Below, in pieces: positions 51,479 to 60,647 of a DNA stretch of 64,000 nt; the stretch's first letter is position 1; each line of letters opens with the position of its first letter. The notes under the pieces are model-generated. The model was not told the origin of the DNA, did not search any database, and saw only the letters and a list, made by a program, of their open reading frames with translations. The stretch comes from Pseudonocardia abyssalis (lineage in GTDB: Bacteria > Actinomycetota > Actinomycetes > Mycobacteriales > Pseudonocardiaceae), in the NCBI RefSeq assembly GCF_019263705.2, contig NZ_JADQDK010000001.1, positions 2,232,001 through 2,296,000 of the forward strand, read 5' to 3'. Position numbers and translations under genes: made by a program.

Positions 51479-52064
51479 CGACGGCTCCAGATCGGGAGGG
51501 CGGGCAATGCCCCAGTCTCCCCGACCGACCTCGCGGTCCGTCGGGCCGGGCCGACAGGCGGGCGGTGCGGGGCCAGGAGGCGGGCCGTCAGTCCAACATG
51601 GCGGCATCGGACGGTCCGTCGAGCACGAGTCGGCACAGGCGGCCCCCCACGCCGGGGGCCTGCCGGGCCCGCAGGCCGCCGCCAGGCCGTGTGCCCCGAA
51701 CCGCAGCCCAGCTGCGGCGGTATGTCGTGCCAGGAGCCGGTGCAGAGCACGATCCTCCGGTCGAGCCGCCGGTCGGGGGGCTCGAGCGACCGCGGCTGCG
51801 CCACCGCGACGCCACCCCGACGAGGAGGGCGTGGATCACGAGCTACCCGGACGGACCCACCGTGACCAGGTGGGACCATCGAGAGTCTCGCGGCGCCGGT
51901 TCGATCCGGATGCGCTTCGAGCCACCGGACGGGGCGACCACCCCGGGTTCCCCACAGACCAGTGCGGGGGCACGGATGCTCCGGCGCCCCCCTGCCGAAG
52001 TGCCGACGAACCGTTCCGCGGAACGCTCAGGATCCACGACGGCGCGCCGCTCCCTCACCAGCGA
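51479..52064. other. Gap of about 585 bp without a supported gene
   Basis: Several short frames on both strands exist but have no recognisable domain, no consistent codon bias and no good ribosome sites. No clear terminator or repeat was identified. Confidence 0.5.
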
Positions 52065-53834
52065 TCAATGGAACTTCGGGTAGTGGTGGTCGACGTGCTG
52101 CGCCCGGGCCGGCTCCTGCATCTCCTCGCGGGGAAGGTGCCAGAACATCTCCTTCGCGTACGCGCTGTCGTAGAGCGGGTGCGCGACGTCGCGGCTGGCC
52201 TGCACGTCGATGACGGCCGTGCGCCCGGACTCGAAGGACCGCTCCACCGCGCCGCGGATCTGGTCGGGCTCGGTCACGTGCTCGACGTGGGCGCCGACCG
52301 TCTCGTACATGCGGTCGTAGCGGATGTCGGGGGTGAAGTTGAACCCGCCGCGCGCCTTCGGCCCGAGCAGGGAGAAGTCCTTGCCGTAGCAGTAGTTCTC
52401 CAGCCCGGCGCAGAACCCGCCGTCGTTGTAGACCATGTAGACGACCGGCAGGCCGTAGCGGGCGGAGGTCTCGATGTCGCCGCCGCCAATGCCGATGCCG
52501 CCGTCGCCCATCATCACGAACACCGGCCCGCCCGTGCCGACGGCCGCGCCGATGCCCATGCCGACGCCGTGCCCGACCGCGGCGGAGTAGCCGGAGTCGA
52601 GCATCTGCGCACCGGCGTTCAGGGCGAGGTGCTCGCTCAGGAAGCTGGACCCGGTGAAGGAGTCGAGCACGACCGGCACGTCGCGCAGCAGGCCGCCCGA
52701 GAGCTCACCGGCCAGCGTGCGCGGGTGGATCGGCCGCTCTGCCGAGCGCTGCCCGGCCTCCTCGTCCAGGCCGGCCCGCCAGGCCGCGCGCGCGGCCGTG
52801 AGCCGGCCCGTCCAGTCCGGCCGGGCGGCGGGCGGCCCGTCGCCGAGCCGCTCCAGCAGGCCCTCCAGCGCGCTGGTCGTGTCGGCCTGCACCTCGACCG
52901 ACGTGGGCAGGTGCAGCGCGAACTCCCCCGGGTCGCTGCTCACCTGCACGAACCGGGCCCCGGTGCGCCAGGTGCCGAAGCTCTCGAAGTAGCCGACGTC
53001 GAGGCCGAGCAGGATCACCAGGTCCGCGTCCCGGATCAGGGGCTTGCGGACGGCCGCGGGCACGACGAGCGGGTGCGACTCGTCGATCGCGCCGCGGGCC
53101 ATCCGGCGCAGGCTCACCGGGAGGGCGGCGCGCTCGGCGAGCGCGGCCAGCAGCGGGCCGGACCGGTCCCAGTGCACCTTGTCGCCCGCGACCAGCAGAG
53201 GCCGCTCCGCGGCGGCGAGGAGGTCGGCGATCTCGTCCATCCGGGCCGACTCCGGGGCGACCCGCGGGCGGACGAGCGCGGGCGCCACGGCGGCGGAGTG
53301 CCCGACCTGGGCGGCGCGGCTGCCCGGCTCGAAGTTGAACGTGTCGAGCGGGAACTCGATCGCGACCGGGCCGTAGGGCGGGGTCATCGCGTCGCGGAAC
53401 GCCTTGGTCAGGTAGAAGCCGGTCTGCTCCGGCGTCGTGCACCGCGCCGTCCACTTGGTGACCGACCCGAGCACCTTCTCCGCGTCGGCCTCCTGCAGCG
53501 ACCCGCGCCCGCTCTCGCGGAGCTTGTGCCCGCCGAGCAGGCAGACCATCGGGCTCTGCGCGAGGTGCGCCATGTAGATGCCGGTGACCATGTTCGTCAT
53601 GCCCGGCCCGGCGGTGCCGAAGCAGACGCCGGGGGTGCGCGTCGTGCGGGCGAACCCGTCGGCGGCGTGCGCCCCGGCCTGCTCGTGGCGCACCTGGTGG
53701 ACGTCGATGCCGCCCCGGTAGGCGAAGTCCTGCAGCGCCTGGATGTGCCCGCCGGTGAGCCCGAACATCGCCCGGACGCCGTGTGCCTGCATCGTCTCGA
53801 CCGCGATCTGGGCCGGCCACACCTGGTCGCTCAC
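52065..53834 (-). CDS. ThDP-dependent lyase, 2-hydroxyacyl-CoA lyase-like
   Basis: This 589-aa member of the acetolactate synthase/oxalyl-CoA decarboxylase family has catalytic Glu51 in RHEQAGAHAADG, PGVCFGTAGPGMTNMVTG, and the ThDP/Mg motif VMMGDGGIGIGGGDIETS followed by VYNDGGF. About 45 extra C-terminal residues (HPLYDSAYAKEMFWHLPREE..., ending HHYPKFH) go beyond acetolactate synthases and recall the lid described for actinobacterial 2-hydroxyisobutyryl-CoA lyase, which yields acetone and formyl-CoA. The neighbouring acyl-CoA ligase would supply the CoA ester. Substrate is inferred only. Start is GTG 53834. Confidence 0.75.
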   Translation of the reverse strand: MSDQVWPAQIAVETMQAHGVRAMFGLTGGHIQALQDFAYRGGIDVHQVRHEQAGAHAADGFARTTRTPGVCFGTAGPGMTNMVTGIYMAHLAQSPMVCLLGGHKLRESGRGSLQEADAEKVLGSVTKWTARCTTPEQTGFYLTKAFRDAMTPPYGPVAIEFPLDTFNFEPGSRAAQVGHSAAVAPALVRPRVAPESARMDEIADLLAAAERPLLVAGDKVHWDRSGPLLAALAERAALPVSLRRMARGAIDESHPLVVPAAVRKPLIRDADLVILLGLDVGYFESFGTWRTGARFVQVSSDPGEFALHLPTSVEVQADTTSALEGLLERLGDGPPAARPDWTGRLTAARAAWRAGLDEEAGQRSAERPIHPRTLAGELSGGLLRDVPVVLDSFTGSSFLSEHLALNAGAQMLDSGYSAAVGHGVGMGIGAAVGTGGPVFVMMGDGGIGIGGGDIETSARYGLPVVYMVYNDGGFCAGLENYCYGKDFSLLGPKARGGFNFTPDIRYDRMYETVGAHVEHVTEPDQIRGAVERSFESGRTAVIDVQASRDVAHPLYDSAYAKEMFWHLPREEMQEPARAQHVDHHYPKFH

Positions 53835-53922
53835 GCCGTGCGGTCCTGTCGTCGGTCCATGGTGGTCCTGCTCCGTTCGTCCTCGGGTGCCGCGTGCTCG
53901 TGGATCAGGCGTGCTCGTGCGA

Positions 53923-55509
53923 TCAGGTGTGCTCGGCCCAGTGCCCCGAGCGCAGGGCCGACTTCTCGACCTTGCCCACCGGGTTCTTCGGCAGGTCGTC
54001 GCGCAGCTCGACCAGGCGGGGACGCTTGGCCCCCGAGAGCTGGGCGGCGCAGTGGGCCTGCACGTCCGGCCCGGTGAGCCCGCTGCCCGGCCGCGCGACG
54101 ACCACGGCCTTCACCAGCTCGCCCCACCTCCGGTCGGGCACGCCGACGACCGCGACCTCGCGCACGTCGGGGTGCAGGGCGATCACGTCCTCCACCTCGG
54201 TGGCGTACACGTTGGCCCCGCCGCTGATGATCACGTCCTTGGTGCGGTCGACGAGGTGGACGTAGCCCTCCTCGTCGGCGTAGCCGAGGTCGCCCGCGGT
54301 CATCCAGCCGCCGGGCCGGAACTGCGCGCGGGTGGCCTCCGGGTCGCCCAGGTACTCCGGGGCGATCATCAGGCCGCGCTTGCCGACCTCGCCGACCTCG
54401 CCGGGGGGCAGCTCCCGACCGTCGGCGTCGACGACGGCGACGGTCATCCCGAAGAACGGGCGGCCGACGCAGCGGGTCTTCCGGCGCTGGTCGACCGGCG
54501 GCAGGATCGTGGCGAAGCCGATCTCGGTGGAGCCGTAGTACTCGTGCAGACCGCCGTGCGGGAACGTCGCCTGGATCCGCTCCTTCGTCGAGGTCCGCAG
54601 CGGCGCGCCCGCGGTGACCATGGTGCGCACGGAGGACAGGTCGGCCGTGGCGGCGGCCGGGGCGTCGAGCAGCATCTCGTACAGCGTCGGCGCCATGACC
54701 AGGACCGAGACCCGCGAGCGCGCGATCTCGGCGAGCGCCTCCGCCGGGTCGAAGCCGCGCTGGACGACCACGGTGCCGCCGACCATCAGGTGGTGCATCG
54801 TGAACATGAACGCCTGCGAGTGGTAGTAGGGCGCGCAGAGCAGCAGCACGTCGTCGCCGGTGATCGGGAACTCCTGCGAGGTCAGCAGCCAGTTGAGCAG
54901 CAGCGTCCGGTGCCGGCCCACGCAGGCCTTCGGGCGTCCGGTGGTGCCGCCGGTGAACGCGAACCACAGCGGGTCGGTCGGCCCGGGCACCGGGAGCGGT
55001 CCGGCGGGCTCCGCCGGCGCGGTCCCCGATCCGGTCGTCAGCGCCGCGTACCCGCCGGGGCCGTCGTCGCCGACGAGGACGACCCGGTGCGCCGCGCCCG
55101 CGGACGCCTCGGCGACCACGTCGGCGAGGTCGCGGTCGGCGACGAGCAGGCGGGGCCGCGCGAGCTCGATCACGTGGCGCAGCTCGCGGGGCACCTGCCG
55201 GTAGCTCACCGGGGCGATGACGGCGCCGATCCGGGCGCAGGCGAGCGTGAGCTCGATGCACTCCCGGCCGTTGTGCATCGCGGTGACGACGACGTCGCCG
55301 CGCCCGAGTCCCGCCCGGTGCAGTGACTCCGCGACCCGGTGGACCCGGGCGGCCAGCTCGGCCCAGGACACCGCGCCGTGCGCGTCCACCACGGCGGGGC
55401 GGTCCCCGCGCGACGCGCTCGCCGCGTGGAAGTCGGCCCACCAGCCCACGCGGAAGAGGTCGTCGGTGCCGCCGTTCTCGGCGACGGCGAGCCCGCTGCA
55501 TGGCGTCAT
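53923..55509 (-). CDS. AMP-dependent acyl-CoA ligase
   Basis: This 528-aa ANL-superfamily ligase has the P-loop AFTGGTTGRPKA (~178-189), aromatic site YYGSTEIGFA, the hinge TAGDLGYADEEGYVHLVDRT and the catalytic Lys in PKNPVGKVEKSAL. It activates a carboxylic acid as acyl-AMP and then acyl-CoA. It is 88 bp upstream of the lyase gene on the same strand, so a hydroxy acid to hydroxyacyl-CoA to lyase sequence is plausible. ATG 55509 has GGGAGGA. The divergent gap to the Rieske gene holds two identical operator-like 16-mers. Confidence 0.9.
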   Translation of the reverse strand: MTPCSGLAVAENGGTDDLFRVGWWADFHAASASRGDRPAVVDAHGAVSWAELAARVHRVAESLHRAGLGRGDVVVTAMHNGRECIELTLACARIGAVIAPVSYRQVPRELRHVIELARPRLLVADRDLADVVAEASAGAAHRVVLVGDDGPGGYAALTTGSGTAPAEPAGPLPVPGPTDPLWFAFTGGTTGRPKACVGRHRTLLLNWLLTSQEFPITGDDVLLLCAPYYHSQAFMFTMHHLMVGGTVVVQRGFDPAEALAEIARSRVSVLVMAPTLYEMLLDAPAAATADLSSVRTMVTAGAPLRTSTKERIQATFPHGGLHEYYGSTEIGFATILPPVDQRRKTRCVGRPFFGMTVAVVDADGRELPPGEVGEVGKRGLMIAPEYLGDPEATRAQFRPGGWMTAGDLGYADEEGYVHLVDRTKDVIISGGANVYATEVEDVIALHPDVREVAVVGVPDRRWGELVKAVVVARPGSGLTGPDVQAHCAAQLSGAKRPRLVELRDDLPKNPVGKVEKSALRSGHWAEHT

Positions 55510-55559
55510 GTCGTTCCTCCCGCGGTGGTCGGGACCCACACGGCGTTTAGTCATCGCCG

Positions 55560-55575
55560 CCGAGTGATCGCTCGG
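55560..55575. promoter_or_regulatory. 16-bp operator candidate (ligase side)
   Basis: CCGAGTGATCGCTCGG is a near-perfect palindrome centred on GATC and is exactly the reverse complement of the site at 55676-55691. It lies 50 bp upstream of the ligase start. Confidence 0.65.
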
Positions 55576-55675
55576 CCGGGTCACAGTAGAACGGCGGCGC
55601 CGGTCCGTGTCAACCCCGGCGGACCCGGCCCGAAGCGGGTGATGCGCTCGGACCGGTGCGGGTGTTAGCGTTCTG

Positions 55676-55691
55676 CCGAGCGATCACTCGG
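55676..55691. promoter_or_regulatory. 16-bp operator candidate (Rieske side)
   Basis: CCGAGCGATCACTCGG is identical to the site at 55560-55575 in inverted orientation. It lies 44 bp upstream of the Rieske oxygenase start. Two facing sites in one divergent promoter suggest a dimeric TetR-type regulator. Confidence 0.65.
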
Positions 55692-55735
55692 GAACCGATG
55701 ATGAACGCAGGACCGCACACACCGAGGACGGACGC

Positions 55736-56725
55736 ATGACGCACCCCGCACTCCCCGCCTTCCCGCACGGCTGGTTCGCGGTGGCACTGGCGCACGAGGT
55801 CGCGGCGGGCGCCGTCGTCGCCCGTCGGCTGTGCGGCCACGACATCGTCGTCTGGCGCACGGCGGGCGGGCAGGTCCGCGTCAACGACGCCTACTGCATG
55901 CACCTGGGTGCGCACCTGGGGGTCGGCGGGTGGGTCAACGGCCAGTCGATCGTGTGCCCGTTCCACGGCTGGGAGTACGACGGCTCCGGGCGGTGCGTCC
56001 GGATCCCCTACGAGAAACGCCCGATGCGGGTGACCGTCGCGCCGTGGCACGTCCGCGAGCAGGACGAGGCGGTGCTGGTCTGGTTCCACCCCGAGGGCCT
56101 CCCGCCCACCTCCGAGGTGCCCGCGCTGGAATGGACCGGGTTCGCCCACCGCTCGCGGGAGTGGACCGTGCGCAGCCACCCGCAGGAGATCTGCGAGAAC
56201 ACCGCCGACGGCGCGCACTTCCGCTACATCCACAAGTTCCCCAACGTCATGGACGTCGCGGCCCGCGAGGACGGCGACAGCATCTGGTTCGACCTGCGCA
56301 TCCGCGACGGCGAGGTCGGGGAACGGGCGGCGGGCGAGCCGGTCCCCTTCGAGATCACCGGCCGGGCCGACAGCAACGTGACCGCGGTGCACGGGCCCGG
56401 CATGGCGTTCAACGAGACCCGCGCGAAGGGGCGGATCCTGCGCAACCGCCTCTACGCCACCCCCACCGACGAGGGTGTCGTGCGGCTGATCGGTGTGCAC
56501 AGCGTGGCCTTCGAGGACGGGCGCGATCCCGAGGAGCACATCGAGCGCACCATGGGATGGGCCGCGTTCGACGCCTGGGAGGACGACATCCCGATCTGGG
56601 AGAACAAGATCTACCGCCCCAAGCCGTTCGCGACCCACCCGTCGGAGGAGGCGCTCGTGCAGTTCCGCCGCTGGTACCAGCGCTGGTACGCCGACGCCGC
56701 GCCGGATCGCGCCGGGGCCCGGTGA
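55736..56725 (+). CDS. Rieske non-heme iron oxygenase, alpha subunit-like
   Basis: This 329-aa protein has an N-terminal Rieske [2Fe-2S] domain with ligands C54, H56, C74 and H77 (YCMHLGAHLG and IVCPFHGWEY), and a C-terminal catalytic domain with the mononuclear-iron His pair H161 and H166 in NTADGAHFRYIH. The length and motif order resemble single-component oxygenases acting on alicyclic or steroid-like substrates (KshA-like) or on alkyl ethers and alcohols. No reductase gene is adjacent. ATG 55736; divergent from the acyl-CoA ligase with paired operators. Confidence 0.88.
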   Translation: MTHPALPAFPHGWFAVALAHEVAAGAVVARRLCGHDIVVWRTAGGQVRVNDAYCMHLGAHLGVGGWVNGQSIVCPFHGWEYDGSGRCVRIPYEKRPMRVTVAPWHVREQDEAVLVWFHPEGLPPTSEVPALEWTGFAHRSREWTVRSHPQEICENTADGAHFRYIHKFPNVMDVAAREDGDSIWFDLRIRDGEVGERAAGEPVPFEITGRADSNVTAVHGPGMAFNETRAKGRILRNRLYATPTDEGVVRLIGVHSVAFEDGRDPEEHIERTMGWAAFDAWEDDIPIWENKIYRPKPFATHPSEEALVQFRRWYQRWYADAAPDRAGAR

Positions 56726-56772
56726 CCCGCACGGCCCACCGGCGGCGGCCGCACCCCGGGTAGTCTGCGCCG

Positions 56773-57732
56773 ATGGCCAGGCCGGACCGGTCGCTCTCCC
56801 CGCACGCGGCGCGCGGCGGCCGTGACACGCGCAGCGACACGCGCAGCGGCAGCGACATCGGCGACCGGGTCCGCGCGGTCCGCGAGCGCTCGGGGATGTC
56901 GCTGCGCGCGCTGGCCGACCGGATCGGCGTCAGCCCCACCACGATGAGCCAGCTGGAGATCGGGCGCACGCAGGTGAGCGCCGTCCGGCTGGCCGAGATC
57001 GCGGCCGCCCTCGACGTCGGGCTGCAGGAGCTGCTCGGTGCCGACCCGGCGCGTGGGCGGGCGGAGGGACCGGACCCCGTGCCCTCCTCGCGGACGCAGG
57101 GCCGCTCCGAGCGGGTCGACGCCCTCATCGGCGCGCACCCCGCCGAGTGGCGCGAGTTCCCCCCGCTGCGACTGGACCCCGTCCTGACCGCCGCCGTGGG
57201 CCTGTTCTCCGAGGCCGGCTACCACGGCACCACGATCCGTGACATCGCCGGACGCGCCGACGTGTCGACCCCCGCGCTGTACTACCACTACGCGAGCAAG
57301 CAGGACGTGCTCGCGATCGTGGTCGCCGTCGCCGCCCGGGAGACCCTGCGCCACGTCCGCGCCGCGGCGGCGGGGTCCGACGAGCCGGACGTCCGGCTCG
57401 CGCGCATGACCGAGGCGCTGGCGCTGTGCAACACCCTGCGCAACGACATCGCCACGGTCGCGTTCACCGAGTTCCGCCACCTCGATGCGGCCAGCCGCCG
57501 GGAGATCGCCCGCGACCGCAGCGCGATCCAGGGCCTGTTCGACTCCGTCGTCGAGAGCGGGGTCCGGCAGGCCCGGTTCGCCACCGCGCGCCCGCGCGAG
57601 TCCGCCCGCGCCGTGGTGATGCTGTGCACCGCGCTGATCACCTGGTTCCGCACCTCCGGCCCGGTGGGCGCCGAGCAGGTCGCGCGCGAGCACGCCGACT
57701 TCGCACTGCGGCTGGTGGAGGCCCGCCCCTGA
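56773..57732 (+). CDS. XRE-TetR fusion transcriptional regulator
   Basis: This 319-aa protein has two DNA-binding domains. Residues ~30-85 are an XRE/Cro helix-turn-helix (RVRAVRERSGMSLRALADRI, SPTTMSQLEIGR). From ~125 a complete TetR repressor follows (AVGLFSEAGYHGTTIRDIAG, STPALYYHYASKQDVL) with a helical ligand domain to the end. A ~40-residue charged linker joins them. It probably regulates the adjacent Rieske/ligase promoters, which contain paired 16-bp palindromes, and perhaps the converging thiolase operon. ATG 56773, 47 bp after the Rieske stop. Confidence 0.9.
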   Translation: MARPDRSLSPHAARGGRDTRSDTRSGSDIGDRVRAVRERSGMSLRALADRIGVSPTTMSQLEIGRTQVSAVRLAEIAAALDVGLQELLGADPARGRAEGPDPVPSSRTQGRSERVDALIGAHPAEWREFPPLRLDPVLTAAVGLFSEAGYHGTTIRDIAGRADVSTPALYYHYASKQDVLAIVVAVAARETLRHVRAAAAGSDEPDVRLARMTEALALCNTLRNDIATVAFTEFRHLDAASRREIARDRSAIQGLFDSVVESGVRQARFATARPRESARAVVMLCTALITWFRTSGPVGAEQVAREHADFALRLVEARP

Positions 57733-57738
57733 CGCCGG

Positions 57739-59019
57739 TCAGTCCGCGCGTTCGAGCACCACCGCGACCCCGCGGGAGCCCCCGACGCACATGGCGGTGG
57801 CGCCCAGCTCGGCGTCGGCGGCGACCATGCCGTGGGCCAGCTGGGTGAGCAGGCGGCCGCCGGTGGCGCCGAAGGGGTGCCCGAGCGCGATCGAGCCGCC
57901 CCAGAGGTTGATCCCCGCCGGGTCGACCGCCCCGACCGCCTCATCGCGCCCGAGGTGCCGGCGCGCGAAGTCCGTGGAGTCGAGCGCCCTGAGATTGGCC
58001 AGAACCTGCGCCGCGAAGGCCTCGTGCAGGTCGATCACGCCGAGGTCGGCGAGGTTCACCCCCGCCCGGGACAGCGCCACGGGCAGCGCGAACGCCGGGC
58101 CGAGCAGCACGCCGTCCTGCGGGTCGTGCGAGGTGAACGCCCAGGACCGGATCCACGCCAGCGGCCGCAGGTCGTGGCGGCGGCAGCCCTCCTCGGTGGC
58201 GACCAGCACGGCGGCCGCGCCGTCGGTCACCGCCGACGCCGAGGGCGCGGTGACGAGCCCGCCCAGGTCCGGGAACAGCGGACGTGCCTGCGCCAGCCGT
58301 TCCGCCGAGAGGTCCGCGTCGGGCACGGTGTCGTGGTCGAGGGTGCCGCCGGGCCCGTCGACCGGCACGATCGACCCGGCGAACCGGCCCGCGTCGCGCG
58401 CTGCCGCGGCCCGGCGGTGGCTCTGCAGCGTGAAGGCGTCCGCCTCCTCGCGGCCGACCGACCACTGCCCGCCGAGGCGCTCGGCGTACTCGGCGAGCGA
58501 GACGCCCGAATACGGCTCGGTGAAGGCGGGCGGCGGCGGCAGGACGTCGGCGGCGGTCAGCGCGTCGAGCATCGCCCGCCGCTGCTCCGGCCCCGCCTTC
58601 ATCGACCCGACGACGAACTCCCGCGCCGCGGCGTTCGTCGCGAGCGGCATCTGCGAGGTCGACTCCACTCCCCCGGCGATGCCGACCTCGGCGTCGCCGC
58701 TGGTCAGCTCCAGCACCGCGTCGACGGCGGTGCGCAGGCCGGTGCCGCACGCGTACTCGGCCGAGGACGCCTCCGTGGTGGTCCACCCCAGGCGGATCGC
58801 GGTCTCCCGGGCCAGGAAGCTGAACTCCGGGTAGGCCAGCGCCGACCCGACGCGGAGGGTGCCGATGTCGGAGCCCTTCAGGTCGTGCCGCCGCGCCAGT
58901 GCCTTGACGACGCCCAGCGTCAGGTCGAGCGGGCTGCTGCTGCGCAGCTCTCGGCGCGCCCGGGCGAACGGGGTTCGGCAGCCGTCCACGAGCGCGACAC
59001 GCGGTCGGTCCTCGGTCAT
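57739..59019 (-). CDS. Acetyl-CoA acetyltransferase (thiolase, FadI-like)
   Basis: This 426-aa thiolase has VDGCRTPFARAR at the start, nucleophilic Cys91 in EYACGTGL, a conserved HEAFAAQ (as VIDLHEAFAAQV), NLWGGSIALGHPFGATGGR with the catalytic His, and C-terminal MCVGGSRGVAVVLE with the second Cys. It cleaves 3-ketoacyl-CoA to acetyl-CoA and a shortened acyl-CoA. ATG 59019. It is the last gene of a long minus-strand operon and converges with the XRE-TetR gene, 6 bp away. Confidence 0.9.
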   Translation of the reverse strand: MTEDRPRVALVDGCRTPFARARRELRSSSPLDLTLGVVKALARRHDLKGSDIGTLRVGSALAYPEFSFLARETAIRLGWTTTEASSAEYACGTGLRTAVDAVLELTSGDAEVGIAGGVESTSQMPLATNAAAREFVVGSMKAGPEQRRAMLDALTAADVLPPPPAFTEPYSGVSLAEYAERLGGQWSVGREEADAFTLQSHRRAAAARDAGRFAGSIVPVDGPGGTLDHDTVPDADLSAERLAQARPLFPDLGGLVTAPSASAVTDGAAAVLVATEEGCRRHDLRPLAWIRSWAFTSHDPQDGVLLGPAFALPVALSRAGVNLADLGVIDLHEAFAAQVLANLRALDSTDFARRHLGRDEAVGAVDPAGINLWGGSIALGHPFGATGGRLLTQLAHGMVAADAELGATAMCVGGSRGVAVVLERAD

Positions 59020-59048
59020 CGGTGGGTCCCTTCGTGGGGCGGGTGGGT

Positions 59049-60647
59049 TCAGGAGTGCCGGGTGACCGTGATGCCGGCCGCCTCGCGGTCCCAGACGCGG
59101 TCGTGGACGCCCTCGTCGCGGAGCTCGGCCTTGCGGACCTTCATCGTCGGCGTCTTGGGCAGCTCGGGCACGAACTCGAGGAACCGCGGCACCATGAAGT
59201 AGGGCACCCGGTCGATGAGGAAGCGCGTCAGCTCCACCGGGTCGGCCTGTGCGCCCTCGCGCACCACGACCACGGCCTTCACCTCGTCCTCGTTGAACTC
59301 CGGCGACGGGACGCCGACCACCGCGCTCTCGTAGACGTCCGGGAACTGGTTGATCGCCGCCTCCAGCTCGAAGCTGGAGATGTTCTCTCCGCGGCGGCGC
59401 AGCGCGTCCTTGATCCGGTCGACGAAGCGGTAGTGCCCGTCGGCGTCCCGGGTGAAGGCGTCGCCGGTGTGCACCCACCCGTCCCGCACGGTGTCGGCGG
59501 TCTTCTCCGGGAGGTTGTGGTACGCCGCCAGCACGGTGTGCGGCACGTGCGGCCGGACGATGAGCTGGCCCACCGTCCCGTCCGGGACGTCGCGCCCGTC
59601 CTCGTCGACGAGGCGCAGGTCGTAGTTGCCCCGGGACGAACCGGCCTCCCCGGGGATGGTGTCCTCCGGGGCCGAGGTCATCACGCAACCGATCTCGCTC
59701 ATCCCGTAGACCGGGATCAGGCCGACGCCGAACCGGCTGCGGAAGGCGTCGATGTCGCTGGCGAGGGGGGCCATGATGGCGAGCTCGAGCGGGTTGTCGG
59801 CGTCGTCGGGTCCGGGCGCCTGCTGCTGCAGCAGCTCGGAGATCGCGCCCAGCATCGTGGTCATCGTGATGCGCTCGCGGCGGACCAGCGGCCAGAACCC
59901 GCTCACCGAGAACCCCGGCGCGAGGTAGGCGAACGCCTGCGCGACGAGGGCCTGGTAGATCCCGAACCCCTGGGCGGCCAGGTGGAACGTCGGGAGCGTC
60001 ACGAGGATGCGGTCGCGGCGGTGCGGGCGCTCGGCGTCCTCGCGGGAGCTGTAGGTGTAGCCGTGCGCGTGGGTCAGCTCCACGCCCTTCGACGCGCCCG
60101 TGGTGCCGGAGGTGTACATGTAGGCCATCAGCTCGTCCGGGCGCACGTCGACGCGGGCCGCGGCCGGCCCGTCGAGCAGCTCGGCGAACTCCAGGCGGCG
60201 CAGGCGGGTGCCGGCCAGCGCCTCCCCCGTGCCGCCGCGCACGACGACCGTCTGCAGGTGCCGCAGGTCGTCGAGCACCATCGCGATCCGCTCGCAGTAG
60301 CGCTCCTCGCAGACCAGCACGGTGGCGCCGCAGTCGTTGAGGATGTGGGTGAGGAACTCGCCCTTGTAGGCGGTGTTGATCGGCACCTCGACGCCGCCGG
60401 TCAGGGACAGGCCGAACCACGTGTGGATGCTGTCGAGGTGGTTGTCGAGCATGAGGGCGAGCACGTCGCCGCGCCCGACGCCGAGCCGCGCGGTGCCGCC
60501 CGCGATCAGCAGTGAGCGGTCGTGCACCTGGGCGAAGGTGTAGCGGCCGTCCTCCCCCGCCTGGGCCTCCTCGTCCGGCCGGGCGTCGAGCACCCGGTCG
60601 AAGGCGGCGCCGAGCGTCCGGCGTTCCAGTGGGGGCAGTCCGGTCAC
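59049..60647 (-). CDS. AMP-dependent acyl-CoA synthetase (second)
   Basis: This 532-aa ANL ligase has the P-loop MYTSGTTGASKGVEL, YGMSEIGCVMT, the hinge HTGDAFTRDADGHYRFVDRI, and catalytic Lys in LPKTPTMKVRKAEL. ALRRRGENISSFELE follows the hinge as in crotonobetaine/carnitine-CoA ligases (CaiC-like). It activates an organic acid for the thiolase and crotonase of the same operon. GTG 60647 overlaps the stop of the crotonase gene (GTGA) with GGAGG before it; its own stop is 29 bp before the thiolase start. Confidence 0.9.
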   Translation of the reverse strand: MTGLPPLERRTLGAAFDRVLDARPDEEAQAGEDGRYTFAQVHDRSLLIAGGTARLGVGRGDVLALMLDNHLDSIHTWFGLSLTGGVEVPINTAYKGEFLTHILNDCGATVLVCEERYCERIAMVLDDLRHLQTVVVRGGTGEALAGTRLRRLEFAELLDGPAAARVDVRPDELMAYMYTSGTTGASKGVELTHAHGYTYSSREDAERPHRRDRILVTLPTFHLAAQGFGIYQALVAQAFAYLAPGFSVSGFWPLVRRERITMTTMLGAISELLQQQAPGPDDADNPLELAIMAPLASDIDAFRSRFGVGLIPVYGMSEIGCVMTSAPEDTIPGEAGSSRGNYDLRLVDEDGRDVPDGTVGQLIVRPHVPHTVLAAYHNLPEKTADTVRDGWVHTGDAFTRDADGHYRFVDRIKDALRRRGENISSFELEAAINQFPDVYESAVVGVPSPEFNEDEVKAVVVVREGAQADPVELTRFLIDRVPYFMVPRFLEFVPELPKTPTMKVRKAELRDEGVHDRVWDREAAGITVTRHS

